DNA of 64,000 nt from Oscillospiraceae bacterium (GCA_015066385.1 SVOJ01000001.1:1-64000), one strand, 5' to 3'; shown: positions 37,501 through 45,513, numbered from the stretch's first letter. Made by a program: numbers and translations. The notes: generated by a model from the sequence alone, not told the origin.

Positions 37501-40500
37501 TTTTTCTTATTCAATGAGCGGCAATGACGGAAGCATCAAGGATTATAGCGATCCTTCTGCATCTACCACCTTGTATCAGATTTTTGAAATTATCAACATT
37601 GTTGACGAGAGCCTTTTTGCTTTGTACAATGACAGACATGATGATTTCGGTGCAGCTGTTTCCGCAATTGCTGACTGCTACAGAAAAGTGGAAGAAACTG
37701 CCGCAGCTTTGAAGTATGCGAGTTTGAAGAGCGGCCTGCTGTCTGCGTTGACCAATTACGAAGACGAAGAAAACACAAGTGCTCTGCTTTCTCTTTACTT
37801 CGATGAAAATGCAATTGAGAACAGCGAAAAGGAAACCGGCATCAGTGATGTATTTGAAATGAATGCAAACTATGACGGCTACATCACTTACGTTCTCAAC
37901 GGCGGTAAGAATTCAAAAGAAAACAAAAACGGTTATACAACGGCTCTGCCTGTTGTGTTTGCCGAACCCACCAGAGCAGGTTATACCTTCGGCGGTTGGT
38001 ATACTTCTGCCGATTTCGCGGAAAATACACGCATCACCGGTACAGATGCAACTACGAACGGAGATCTTACCCTGTATGCAAAATGGATTGTCAATAAGTA
38101 TACGATCACTTACATGGTAAACGACGAAGTGTTTGACATCGCAACATTTGACTTTGATGCCATGACTTCTGCGACCGAAAAGACAGTCAATGTGCCCGGT
38201 TTTGTGTTCAACTATTGGTATGAAGACTATCCGCATAATGAATATCAGTTCGGCAATATGCCTGCTTCTGATGTTGTGCTGTATGCAAATCTTGACTACG
38301 TTGAACTGAATGACATTGATTTTGTTGACGGTGTCTACTCATGGCAGTTTGATGACGGTGCTCCTGTTCGTCTTGTGATTGACAGATCCTGCACCATTGA
38401 CTTCAATGGCAAAGTGATTACCAATATGGACGATATGGCAGCTTTGTTGATTACAGACCGCGCTGTGGTTACCATCAAAAACGCAGTAATTGCTCCGCAG
38501 GCATACAGCGATATTTCTGCAGAAAACTGTTCTGTCCGAGTAACCGACAATGCCGAAGTTACTTTTGAAAATTGTTACATTCTCGGTGCAAAAGATGCAC
38601 AGAATTCCTATTATGTCGGCAATGCTGTTGATGTGGATTACGGTAATGTCACCCTGAAAAACAGCGTTCTTGCCGGTATGTATGCCGTTAAAAACGACAA
38701 GGGCGATGAAGTTTATTATGATTGCCAGGTCGATGTTGAAAACAGCATTCTGCTCGGTGTCGCCGCACCCGTTTCGCAGATGGAAGCAATGAACGTAATC
38801 GGTGAACAGATCAACGCTTCTCAGATTCTTGCCGAAGCAGATGATTATGCCGAAACACGTTTTGTAGCTGCATTCAATGTGCCCGAATTTACATGGGAAT
38901 ATGAAAGTGCATACGCACAGGGCTCTTCCGATGAACGCAATGACATCCTGCGTGTAAATGCCCCGACCGTAACATACACCTTGCCTGATGGTTCCGTTGT
39001 TGCATTTACTGCATCCGATGTAACCGCAGACGGTGTGGTGGCAGATGTTGCAAACGGTTCTGCCGCTGTTGAAATCCCCGCAGATTATGAAACTTATAAT
39101 CATTCCGTTCAGGTTGCTTACGAATGTAACGTAAACCTTGCTGATACGGCAGCAAATGACCTGCAGAATAATGACGATATGGTTCTGTCTGCAATGAAGA
39201 ACGAAATCAATGCCTTTGACAGTCTTGTTGCAAGATATGAAGACCTTCTGGCAACTTGGGCTAACCGTCAGTCGGCCATTAAAGATAAGTTCTATCAGTT
39301 CGACAACAGTGCCCTGTTGAAAGTATATCTTGCCAATATCCGCAAGCGCCTTGAAAACATCGGCGGTGCACAATACACAGGCAATCAGGATGCAGGCGAA
39401 GGTCTGGCTCCGAGATTGCGCGACAAGATTGAAGCTTATAAGGTACTGACTGATGATGCCGAAAAGTTTGCATGGCTGATGCAGAATAAGGCTGAAGTCA
39501 TTTACCTCACAGTTGAGATGGATGACGATTTCAACAGTGTTTATGTTGATTGCGTATTGCTTAACGGTCTTTCCACTGTTTATTACGGTGATGACTATAC
39601 GCAGAAATTGGGCTATGTTGAAGAAGTCTGCAATCGTTCCAATTCCTTGCGCTACACTGCAGAATCCCTGCCCGCTGTTGCTGAAAATGAATACATGGCA
39701 GCAAAAGACAGAGACGCCTTTATTGCAAACATGTTTGCCGCAACTCCGTCATTTGTTGATGATGCTGTTGTGAACACTGTAATTGACAATGCTGTTCAAC
39801 TCAAAGATTCCTTTGCTACCTACACGGTTGTTTATGAACTTTACGATGAGTATCTTGATGAAACAACTTCCGAAATCTTTGTGATTATGGCAGGGGAAGA
39901 TGTGCCGGTCTTTACGCCCGAGGCGGTTGAAGGCAGAACCTTTACCGGTTGGACGCAGGCTCCCGTTCAATTCCCGATCACCAAGATCTCTTACAGTGGT
40001 TCTCTGCTGAAAGATTCTTACACCATCACCTTCAAGGCAGAAGGCAGTGAAGACATTGTCAAGACCGCAAAATACGGTGATGATTTCACAGACATTCCCG
40101 CCGTTCCCGAACGTGCACATTATGATCAGGTTGCACCGTACTGGGATGTAACTTCCTTTGAAGGCATCAGCGGTGACATGGTTGTCAATGCGGTTTATAC
40201 ACCCAATGTTTACAAAGTTATCTTCAAAGCAGAAGGCAGTGAAGATGTTGAAAAGACCGTAACCTATGGTGAAGATCTTACCGATATCCCCGCCGTTCCC
40301 GAACGCGCACATTATGAACAGGTTGCACCGTACTGGGATGTTGATTCGTTTGAAGGTATCAGCGGCGACATGATTGTCAATGCCGTTTATACACCCGATG
40401 TTTACGAAATTGTCTTCAAAGCAGAAGGCAGCACGGATATCGTGAAGACCGTAACCTACGGTGAAAACTTTACCGATATTCCCGCCGTTCCCGAACGTGC

Positions 40501-41938
40501 ACATTATGATCAGGTTGCACCGCACTGGGATGTTGATTCGTTTGACAACATCGGCAGCGATATCATCGTCAATGCGGTTTATACACCCAATGTTTACAAG
40601 GTTGTGTTTAAAGCAGAAGACAGTGAAGACATTGTAAAGAATGTTACTTACGGCGATGATCTGACCGACATTCCTGCTGTTCCCGAACGTACACATTATA
40701 ATCAGGTTGCACCGTACTGGGATGTAACTTCCTTTGAAGGCATCAGCAGTGATATCACCGTCAATGCGGTTTACACCGCCAATGTTTACAATGTAACGTG
40801 GGTCGTAGAAGGTGTTGAAACAAGCGAAGAATATACTTACAACACCACACCCGTCTACACCGGCGAACTCGCAAAGGCATGTGATGAAGATGTTTACTAT
40901 GTCTTTGATTCATGGACTCCCGCAGTTGCTCCCGCAACCAAGGATATTGTTTACACAGCTGTATTCAAGTCTGTACCGAAAGAAACATCCGATGTGGCTG
41001 TTCCCGCAGATCTGACTGCAACCTATGGCAGCACCCTTGCAAGTATCAATCTGCCTATGGGCTTTGTATGGAAAGATGCAACTCTTGCTGTCGGCAATGT
41101 AGGTGTCAATGAATTCACCGCAATTTACACTCCTGTTGATACCGAACACTATCTTGTTGAAGAAGTAACGGTTCAGATTACCGTTACAAAGGCAACACCG
41201 GTTGTTACCGCTCCGAGCGTAGACGGTGTCACGGGACACAAACTCAGCGAATTTGCACTGCCTGCAGGCTTTGCATGGGTAGACGGCAATACAGTTCTCG
41301 GTGCCGCCGGTACTGCAACTTACACGGCTGTTTATACTCCGGAAGATACACAGAACTACAATACCGTTACGGTCAATGTAACCGTTCATGTTGTTATTCC
41401 CGCTCAGTATTGTGCTGTATACGGACATGACTATTCCGGCATCAGAGTGGTTGCTCCGACCTGTACGGAAGACGGATACACGGTGCATACCTGCGCAATG
41501 TGCGGCAATGAATATTCCGACACGGTTGTTGAAAAACTCGGCCACAGCTATGAGGACACCGTGGTTGCTCCGACCTGCACCGAAAAGGGTTATACCAAGC
41601 ACACCTGCAGTGTCTGCGGCGATACTTATAACGACACATTCGTAGCAGAAAACGGCCACAGTTATACTGATGCTGTCCGTAGCGAACCCACCTGCACGGA
41701 TAAGGGTGTCAGGGTATACACCTGCAAGAACTGCTCGCACTCTTACACGGAATCCATTCCTGCTCTCGGACACACGGATGCAGATGGTGACGGACATTGT
41801 GACCGTTGCAGCTATCAGATCTGTGACCATATGTGCCACAAGAGCGGCATTGCCGGTATCTTCTGGAAACTGATTCGTTTCTTCAATAAACTGTTTAAAC
41901 GAAATCAGTTCTGCGAATGCGGATATCAGCACTGGTAA
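31526..41938 (+). CDS. Giant secreted subtilisin-family (S8) protease
   Basis: This 3470-residue protein begins with a signal peptide (to about residue 30) and a propeptide. The S8 domain has Asp216 (AVIDTGLD), His294 (GDHGTHVAG), Asn395 (AAGND) and Ser632 (SGTSMATPYIAG), with a PA domain inserted at about 455-570, as in lactocepin and C5a peptidase. Then follow Fn3-like (710-890), a BIG2 Ig-like domain (1195-1295), a beta-helix (1298-1512), a Listeria-Bacteroides repeat (2115-2188), a second beta-helix (2255-2421), four 64-residue repeats (2832-3087), Ig-like repeats, and CxxC modules (3290-3425) of the same kind as in the preceding giant protein. The last 37 residues are Cys/His-rich with an amphipathic helix. 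No LPXTG or SLH domain is seen. It probably processes proteins at the cell surface. Confidence 0.9.
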   Translation: MKKIRKSLSFALSLLMLLSVCSVGAPALAASVVSYSPPVYSQEELHAISEQYEYGLTEEEISAILDGKTTLSDVVESKEEDVTVIVQLSANGVLNTVENAVSDGVFTASAVKEQASIQKKQATVQSRLEKNVFDGEDVEVLYSYTLIANAFAITAKKSQIDEIAAVRGVQSVYTAPLYQAIPTDADGEIEYSEKYFTGSDNTTAYKGTGTTIAVIDTGLDLSHEAFSNAVSNPKLDFAAVGSAIENTHAYKNSVAGGNVVTTDDVYHSAKIPFAYNYADAKIDVSHDYDDQGDHGTHVAGIAAGYATDSEGKVLFEGVAPDAQIVVLKVFGDRRAGDYGDIMAAVEDAVALGVDVINLSLGSWAGFTYAGDYPDLESSYQSAAQAGIVVACAAGNDYSAAQGSLYGNNLSLAANPDNGIIGSPASYDDNFAVASAASNEYMGRYLLVGDRKIAYTNNATNADRNIEKFLGETIEYAVLRDGNGNVLTGKKTDFDNFAKTCGIKGKIAVVLRGETFTETVANAQSAGAIGLIVCDNVDGSLVTMMENDSVSIPALFISKADGEHLFDYEATDNSMFVSEDSDRVENQAKGTMSDFSSWGVTADLKLKPEITAYGGMVYSTRNEGEYGLMSGTSMATPYIAGVSALVAQKYAAVHAGDAQAMLQARKNYAVSVMMSTASPVIENETGVRYSPRKQGAGLVNIDAALSSYAHITVDGSVTPKIDIGDDKAKNGVYDLTFNVVNDSAKELVFSVDATVQTEQVEIQDISYQTQRIDPEKADAFIETGLTFANSYADRVYYIDELKDVKFMSGLPYDLTEMSTVEVNAENNRITVPAEGSVTVTVTVTLGEEARTYMDENFENGIYVEGFILLTSETEGQPDLTVPYMGFYGDWTMAPALDEGTWEDIFTGKTVYPQMDVSTGAAVYHSTMFQNGLYPLGIATRYSSPFDLYQAGIEYQPDIRNAFGGEDGIHYDAIGAELALLRNARAVRFTVTDVKTGEVYAEETREYVRKSYYYSDSVGMVNGGYFEDDLYRFDGVDQNTGKDIPDGTTVRYDVEVILDYGNEEEQNNKRNTFSFVATHDVTPPELKDVKVYIDEQTGDVMADVTVSDNHFVDEILYSLTGYSAFGAETYSYGASMMLGTQPGETIVDTLNITEMMGWENIVTPRSLRIQVDDMCSQELVNPDPSDPYGKQYYYISFYDNVKLMFPSGVMSVGDTKFVDLNKTYGYGLMKTEPYLNHESGDNIKFDVYEEYYFSSSDPDVASINTGGLITAKSPGYTTLTVTTEFGKVVSSCRIRVIENVLQAQIDATPVGGTLVIEDGDLIEAVTIDKDMTLDLNGTTLTGADGTPAIKVTGGQVTITNGSIKADYSMDEMASPVLVDILYDNTPAVKVTGGTVTLDRVNITGATASYDGKTFVAGSAVKLTYGAELYIRNSNLYGLYAVNNTDSEEPQGGDITIASGHLEGLLGSVAVMDNVYGEDGSAFVDATNLLAGDTADYFGTVEGTPFSQTLMAGYVVTAREIAENAIPAEGVTVTYDAASDCAVVTLNANANANVPLVSQYLQLPVSGFDASANKSMVVTYKWEKLNNNVYPNIGYSTPFVALDPSHLNNEGFILSYAQAGAELKEYNLDLGQYTKWSGATDNIYFWPAVNTPNDYGIGCKAISKTETIAFRQLVFFANKAQVLNFTVANNIASTNNLLVANAQTYNTKQSLDGNTLFVNVTPDNVSDGTYKWVPTELSLYTRTPNGDGTNTDTLVATKAVAYDENGEINTEFTVSDPNAIYVVKCDFDLVLTADSSDDFFAAQEKDILSFVETFSSMFTDAFLLDELETALEEYAMYLIYYLREGCVERDARHYDCPLSSANVPTYYPDYPNMIGRNVNGKFATWTAMWDSSTLPQVIGNATANYLISVATLLGDEKMQMLMADLESTLPENVWNSLDVNYRVGNYGCEGSLPTLRTLLNDIDAQSATQEDREKLAAMLSQIAESIVDLYENAITFSYSMSGNDGSIKDYSDPSASTTLYQIFEIINIVDESLFALYNDRHDDFGAAVSAIADCYRKVEETAAALKYASLKSGLLSALTNYEDEENTSALLSLYFDENAIENSEKETGISDVFEMNANYDGYITYVLNGGKNSKENKNGYTTALPVVFAEPTRAGYTFGGWYTSADFAENTRITGTDATTNGDLTLYAKWIVNKYTITYMVNDEVFDIATFDFDAMTSATEKTVNVPGFVFNYWYEDYPHNEYQFGNMPASDVVLYANLDYVELNDIDFVDGVYSWQFDDGAPVRLVIDRSCTIDFNGKVITNMDDMAALLITDRAVVTIKNAVIAPQAYSDISAENCSVRVTDNAEVTFENCYILGAKDAQNSYYVGNAVDVDYGNVTLKNSVLAGMYAVKNDKGDEVYYDCQVDVENSILLGVAAPVSQMEAMNVIGEQINASQILAEADDYAETRFVAAFNVPEFTWEYESAYAQGSSDERNDILRVNAPTVTYTLPDGSVVAFTASDVTADGVVADVANGSAAVEIPADYETYNHSVQVAYECNVNLADTAANDLQNNDDMVLSAMKNEINAFDSLVARYEDLLATWANRQSAIKDKFYQFDNSALLKVYLANIRKRLENIGGAQYTGNQDAGEGLAPRLRDKIEAYKVLTDDAEKFAWLMQNKAEVIYLTVEMDDDFNSVYVDCVLLNGLSTVYYGDDYTQKLGYVEEVCNRSNSLRYTAESLPAVAENEYMAAKDRDAFIANMFAATPSFVDDAVVNTVIDNAVQLKDSFATYTVVYELYDEYLDETTSEIFVIMAGEDVPVFTPEAVEGRTFTGWTQAPVQFPITKISYSGSLLKDSYTITFKAEGSEDIVKTAKYGDDFTDIPAVPERAHYDQVAPYWDVTSFEGISGDMVVNAVYTPNVYKVIFKAEGSEDVEKTVTYGEDLTDIPAVPERAHYEQVAPYWDVDSFEGISGDMIVNAVYTPDVYEIVFKAEGSTDIVKTVTYGENFTDIPAVPERAHYDQVAPHWDVDSFDNIGSDIIVNAVYTPNVYKVVFKAEDSEDIVKNVTYGDDLTDIPAVPERTHYNQVAPYWDVTSFEGISSDITVNAVYTANVYNVTWVVEGVETSEEYTYNTTPVYTGELAKACDEDVYYVFDSWTPAVAPATKDIVYTAVFKSVPKETSDVAVPADLTATYGSTLASINLPMGFVWKDATLAVGNVGVNEFTAIYTPVDTEHYLVEEVTVQITVTKATPVVTAPSVDGVTGHKLSEFALPAGFAWVDGNTVLGAAGTATYTAVYTPEDTQNYNTVTVNVTVHVVIPAQYCAVYGHDYSGIRVVAPTCTEDGYTVHTCAMCGNEYSDTVVEKLGHSYEDTVVAPTCTEKGYTKHTCSVCGDTYNDTFVAENGHSYTDAVRSEPTCTDKGVRVYTCKNCSHSYTESIPALGHTDADGDGHCDRCSYQICDHMCHKSGIAGIFWKLIRFFNKLFKRNQFCECGYQHW
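40019..40786 (+). repeat. Four tandem 192-bp repeats in the S8 protease gene
   Basis: Four in-frame copies of a 64-residue beta-rich repeat, each with TDIPAVPER and WDV(T/D)SF, start at 40019, 40211, 40403 and 40595. They resemble a diverged form of the InlB B-like/Listeria-Bacteroides repeat. Copies are similar but not identical. Confidence 0.85.
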
Positions 41939-42010
41939 AAGCAAAACGGATATAAACTGATCCGATTGCGCTGATTTTGATATGCGCAAAAGGAAGGAAT
42001 ATCTGAAAAA

Positions 42011-42050
42011 ACAGCCCCTGTTGCGGCAAGTTTGTCGCAACAGGGGGTTT
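42011..42050 (+). terminator. Intrinsic terminator after the S8 protease gene
   Basis: CCCCTGTTGCG pairs with CGCAACAGGGG around a 10-nt loop and is followed by GTTTTTG. Confidence 0.85.
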
Positions 42051-42096
42051 TTGTAAATAAAATCGGTGTTGGTTCTTAAATAATAAAAAAAAGGTA

Positions 42097-42125
42097 TTGT
42101 ATTTTATTTTTGAATCGTATATAAT
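42097..42125 (+). promoter_or_regulatory. Promoter of the ireB gene cluster
   Basis: TTGTAT (42097-42102) and TATAAT (42120-42125) are 17 bp apart. A GGAGGTG ribosome binding site precedes ATG 42172. Confidence 0.75.
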
Positions 42126-42171
42126 ATCTTAATAATAAGCATAAATATCTGTATACGGAGGTGCTTTCAGA

Positions 42172-42444
42172 ATGAACAATCAAAAAGATCCGACCAGAAA
42201 AATCGACATTGCCGATAAGAATGAAGCCGATGTTCGTGCAATTATGAGCACGGTTTATTCTGCATTGGAAGAAAAAGGCTACAATCCTGTCAGTCAGATC
42301 GTCGGTTACATTCTGTCCGAAGATCCCACTTACATCACCACGAACAAAAATGCACGCAGTCTTGTCCGCCGTATTAACCGATATGAACTGCTGAGCATGA
42401 TGCTCAATGACTTTATGAAAAATTCTGATTCTTACGGAGAATAA
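42172..42444 (+). CDS. ireB: IreB family regulatory phosphoprotein
   Basis: The 90-residue protein matches the UPF0297/DUF965 family end to end: DVRAIMSTVYSALEEKGYNPVSQIVGYILSEDP and the RSLVRRINRYELL segment (given here only to mark the family core). In Enterococcus faecalis IreB is a substrate of the Ser/Thr kinase IreK and affects cephalosporin tolerance. N-terminal Thr8 sits in the usual phosphorylated region. In many Firmicutes it precedes ruvX; here a small unknown gene and an aminotransferase follow instead. Confidence 0.93.
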   Translation: MNNQKDPTRKIDIADKNEADVRAIMSTVYSALEEKGYNPVSQIVGYILSEDPTYITTNKNARSLVRRINRYELLSMMLNDFMKNSDSYGE

Positions 42445-42449
42445 AAGAA

Positions 42450-42743
42450 ATGGCAAAAACAGAAAAATTGTTCACTTATAAGGGTAAGCCCTTGGTTCGT
42501 TGCGGTAAAACACTGTATTACGGCAACAGTTACGATCCTTTTGTTATCATGATGCAGGTTGCAACCACCAAAACCGTCGGAGATATGGAAATTGCCGATA
42601 AGGTTTTTGTGCAGTTGCTCAATACCGACCCCAATGTCCGTCCGCGTGATGCTATTGTCAAAAAGAGCGAGAAAAAAGGTCTTTATGCCGCTATGGATAT
42701 TGCATCCATCTGGCTTGAAAGAGCACTCGCATCCAACGGTTAA
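42450..42743 (+). CDS. Small conserved protein of unknown function
   Basis: I do not recognise a named family for this 97-residue basic protein. It starts five bases after the ireB stop codon and is surely co-transcribed. It has no signal peptide or membrane segment. The N-terminal half begins with a beta-hairpin-like FTYKGKPLVRCGKTLYYG, and the C-terminal half is helical (KKSEKKGLYAAMDIASIWL). Position next to ireB suggests a housekeeping role, but nothing in the sequence defines it. Confidence 0.75.
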   Translation: MAKTEKLFTYKGKPLVRCGKTLYYGNSYDPFVIMMQVATTKTVGDMEIADKVFVQLLNTDPNVRPRDAIVKKSEKKGLYAAMDIASIWLERALASNG

Positions 42744-42775
42744 ATCTTTTTTAACATCAAAAGGAGAAGGAAGTT

Positions 42776-43990
42776 ATGGATCTTATTTTTAAATCCGATA
42801 AACTGCAGAACGTACATTCCGATATCCGTGGTCCCGTTTTTATGGAGGCCAACAGAATGCGCGCAGAAGGTATTGATGTGCTTCGTCTGAATACCGGTAA
42901 CCCCGCAACATTCGGCTTCGGCATGCCCGACAGCGTGCGTAATGCCCTGCTGAACAATGCCGACAAGGCAGTTGCTTACTGTGACCTCAAAGGTATGCCC
43001 GATGCCCGTGAAGCCATTTGTGCTTATCACAAAGCAAAAGGCATTGAAGGCATCACCCCCGATGATGTATTCATCGGCAACGGTGTCAGTGAACTGGTTA
43101 CCATGGTGCTGACTGCATTGCTGAACTACAATGACGAAATTCTTGTTCCCGCACCCGATTATTCGCTGTGGACAAACTCTGTTTACATTGCAGGTGCAAA
43201 ACCCGTTCACTATATTTGTGACGAACAGAGTGAATGGTATCCCGATCTGGATGATATCCGCAAGAAGATCACACCCAAAACCCGTGCTATCGTACTTATC
43301 AACCCCAATAACCCCACGGGTACGCTGTATCCAAAGGAACTGCTTGAAAAGATCGTCGAAATCGCGAGAGAACATAATCTTGTTATTTTCAGTGATGAAA
43401 TTTATGACCGCCTTGTTATGGACGATCTGGAACATGTTTCCACCGCAACCCTTTGTCCCGACCTTCTTTGCATCACCATGAACGGTCTTTCCAAATCGCA
43501 CATTGTCTGCGGTTTCCGTTGCGGCTGGATGCTCATTTCCGGTGCAAAGGACAAGGCACAGGATTTCATTGCAGGTGTTCGTGCCCTGTGTGCCATGAGA
43601 TTGTGTGCAAATGCACTCATGCAGTTGGTCATTCCCGCTGCCCTCAATGACCCCGAAAGCACAAGAGCCATGCTCGTGCCCGGCGGCAGATTGTATGAAC
43701 AGCGTGAAGCATGCTGTCGTGAACTTGCAAAGATCCCCGGTGTCAGCTTCGTCAAGAACAAAGCGGCTTTCTACATCTTCCCGAAACTCGACAGCCGTTT
43801 CAATATCACCGATGATCAGCAGTTTGCAATGGATTATCTGCATTCCAAGCATGTTATGATCATCCCCGGCAGAGGCTTCAACTGGCCCACGCCCGATCAC
43901 TTCCGCATTGTTATGTTGCCCGAACCCGAACAAATGGCAAAAGCCATGCGCGACCTCGGCGACTTCCTTGCAGATTACAGACAGAACTGA
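42776..43990 (+). CDS. PLP-dependent aminotransferase (AlaA-like)
   Basis: The 404-residue protein is a class I aminotransferase closest to the alanine aminotransferase AlaA subgroup: GNPATFGF near the start, the NPNNPTG turn, SDEIYDRLV, and the PLP lysine at residue 240 in GLSKSHIVCGFRCGW. It would exchange amino groups between alanine and 2-oxoglutarate or a similar pair in the cytoplasm. GGAGAAGG precedes the ATG. It is the third gene after ireB and ends at a strong terminator. Confidence 0.9.
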   Translation: MDLIFKSDKLQNVHSDIRGPVFMEANRMRAEGIDVLRLNTGNPATFGFGMPDSVRNALLNNADKAVAYCDLKGMPDAREAICAYHKAKGIEGITPDDVFIGNGVSELVTMVLTALLNYNDEILVPAPDYSLWTNSVYIAGAKPVHYICDEQSEWYPDLDDIRKKITPKTRAIVLINPNNPTGTLYPKELLEKIVEIAREHNLVIFSDEIYDRLVMDDLEHVSTATLCPDLLCITMNGLSKSHIVCGFRCGWMLISGAKDKAQDFIAGVRALCAMRLCANALMQLVIPAALNDPESTRAMLVPGGRLYEQREACCRELAKIPGVSFVKNKAAFYIFPKLDSRFNITDDQQFAMDYLHSKHVMIIPGRGFNWPTPDHFRIVMLPEPEQMAKAMRDLGDFLADYRQN

Positions 43991-43998
43991 TTATATGA

Positions 43999-44030
43999 AA
44001 CCATCCTGTTTTTGCAGGGTGGTTTTTTTG
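43999..44030 (+). terminator. Intrinsic terminator after the aminotransferase gene
   Basis: AACCATCCTG pairs with CAGGGTGGTT (one G-U) around a 6-nt loop, followed by TTTTTTG. Confidence 0.85.
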
Positions 44031-44039
44031 TGGCAATGA

Positions 44040-44080
44040 AAACTCCCTTTTCACTTCCGAGGGTAGTGAAAAGGGAGTTG
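44040..44080 (-). terminator. Intrinsic terminator of the PadR operon
   Basis: AACTCCCTTTTCAC and GTGAAAAGGGAGTT form perfect 14-bp arms with an 11-nt loop; on the minus strand TTTTCATT follows. Confidence 0.8.
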
Positions 44081-44097
44081 CAGATGATTTTATTGTT

Positions 44098-44697
44098 TTA
44101 AGAAACATTTCCGTTTGTATCACAAGTCAGCGTAATTGTTTTTTCAATTGTTTGCAATTTCACACCGAGTGATTTTTGCACAACGGAAAATGTGACCGAA
44201 GCCGTATTTCCGTTTTTTGTGCAGGAATATTTATCCAGCTTCCAGTTTTTGTCATACGCTTTAAAGAAAAACGATGCATCAATGCAATTGACCGAGGATG
44301 AGGAATACTGGAATTCACCTGTTAACTCACCACTCCATAATAATTCCGAATCGGCAGAATAGTAATAAATATATTTTGTTTTTGTAACACTCTTTTGATT
44401 GCTCAGCTGTGCAATCAGCCGCCTGAATGCTTCTATAATTTTTTTAAACATTTCAAGCAGCGCATTCATACCGGAAATCTCGGGATTTACCGAACCTTCA
44501 GGTTTGATGCCGTCGCCCGGAGGAAACGAATCGTCAATGTTGGGCGGTTCTGCAGAAGAAAGAGGTTCTTCGGTGATAATAAAGAACGAGCCGTCTTCAT
44601 TGGTTTCCATTTGCACATCGGATGCCGCCGCAAAGCAAGGAAGAATCTGCAGACAAATCAGAACACAGCAAAGAAAAGAAATAAAGATTCGTTTCAT
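44098..44697 (-). CDS. Secreted protein of unknown function
   Basis: A 199-residue protein with a signal peptide (residues 1-24, ending CFAAA), an acidic and Pro-rich stretch (45-75), an amphipathic helix (ALLEMFKKIIEAFRRLIAQL, 79-98), and a beta-rich domain with three Cys from about 104 to the end. I do not recognise the domain. It is the last gene of a three-gene operon with PadR and HAAS genes, overlapping the HAAS gene by 4 nt. PadR/HAAS systems often govern membrane or envelope proteins, so this may be the regulated output; that is inference. Confidence 0.75.
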   Translation of the reverse strand: MKRIFISFLCCVLICLQILPCFAAASDVQMETNEDGSFFIITEEPLSSAEPPNIDDSFPPGDGIKPEGSVNPEISGMNALLEMFKKIIEAFRRLIAQLSNQKSVTKTKYIYYYSADSELLWSGELTGEFQYSSSSVNCIDASFFFKAYDKNWKLDKYSCTKNGNTASVTFSVVQKSLGVKLQTIEKTITLTCDTNGNVS

Positions 44698-45095
44698 ATA
44701 CCCATGCCTCCCGTCAGCAGAAGTCCTGCCTGCAAAATGCCTTCTTCATAATAGCCGTGTGCTTCCGTATGCACATCAATGAAACTTGCAACAACAAAAA
44801 TGATATACACCAAAACCACTGCCAACAGAGAAAACAGAACAATCTTTTTTATGTTCATTTTCTTTTTTATGTCGACAATGTCGGCATTTTTCAAAAAACT
44901 TTCCGCAATTTCTTCGGGCGTGCCGAATGCAGACAGAATACTGTCGAAATCCGCATCGGGCTCGTGTTGCACAAATTCATCAATATCATTTTTTAAATCT
45001 TCCAGAAATGCTTTTTTGTTTTTGCGGTCGCAGAGCAATAAGTCTTCCACATTGCTGAAATACGTATTCAACTCTTTTTTTAATGCCTCAGTCAT
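44694..45095 (-). CDS. HAAS-domain membrane protein (DUF1700-like)
   Basis: The N-terminal 75 residues form the HAAS-type helical domain (LKNDIDEFVQ..., FGTPEEIAESFL) that usually partners with PadR regulators. A single hydrophobic helix follows (about residues 84-106). The family includes DUF1700/DUF1129-like proteins in PadR operons. The gene overlaps the padR gene and the following gene, indicating coupled translation. ATG 45095 is preferred over ATG 45101 by its 9-nt distance from AAGGCGG, but both are possible. It likely transmits or receives an envelope signal through the PadR repressor. Confidence 0.8.
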   Translation of the reverse strand: MTEALKKELNTYFSNVEDLLLCDRKNKKAFLEDLKNDIDEFVQHEPDADFDSILSAFGTPEEIAESFLKNADIVDIKKKMNIKKIVLFSLLAVVLVYIIFVVASFIDVHTEAHGYYEEGILQAGLLLTGGMGI

Positions 45096-45426
45096 TTTCA
45101 TTCACCGCCTTCAGAATCAGATTCACACCCATCGACACTTTTTGGTATTCTTCCAACAACTTGCCGTAGTATTCTCTGCCTTTGTCCTCAAGGTGATAAT
45201 ACTTGCGAAGCCGCTTGTTGACCACCTCATCGCGGTCGGAAATCAACCCGTTTTCTACAAATCTGTACAAAACAGGATAAAGCGTGCCCAAGGGCAGCTC
45301 AAAATTCTTTTCACTTTTTTCGCTGATGGTCTTTACGAGTTCATACCCGTACATATCTTTTTGCGTCAGTACGCTCAATACGATCAATTCCACCGTACCG
45401 CGCTTGAAATTATCTGTATTCTGCAT
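45088..45426 (-). CDS. PadR family transcriptional regulator
   Basis: The 112-residue protein shows the PadR winged helix: RGTVELIVLSVLTQKDMYGYEL, ELPLGTLYPVLYRFVENGLI and a RKYYHLEDKGREYY wing (segments named only to locate the domain). PadR proteins of this short subfamily repress their own operon and respond to membrane or ligand signals. Its end overlaps the HAAS gene. The promoter at 45456-45484 (minus strand) is consensus-like and is divergent from the promoter of the next rightward gene, so the regulator could control both. Confidence 0.9.
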   Translation of the reverse strand: MQNTDNFKRGTVELIVLSVLTQKDMYGYELVKTISEKSEKNFELPLGTLYPVLYRFVENGLISDRDEVVNKRLRKYYHLEDKGREYYGKLLEEYQKVSMGVNLILKAVNEND

Positions 45427-45455
45427 GCACTTTTTCCTCTTTTTTTATCGTTTTC

Positions 45456-45484
45456 ACTATAGCAGAAAACCAACATTTTGTCAA
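45456..45484 (-). promoter_or_regulatory. Promoter of the padR operon
   Basis: On the minus strand TTGACA (45484-45479) and TATAGT (45461-45456) are 17 bp apart. Confidence 0.8.
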
Positions 45485-45513
45485 GATGTATATTATGTCA
45501 CGCAAAATAACTA

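Noticed and set aside
41939-42171. Riboswitch between the S8 gene and ireB
   Set aside because: The 233-bp gap holds only a terminator and a promoter followed by a short leader; no conserved aptamer features are visible.
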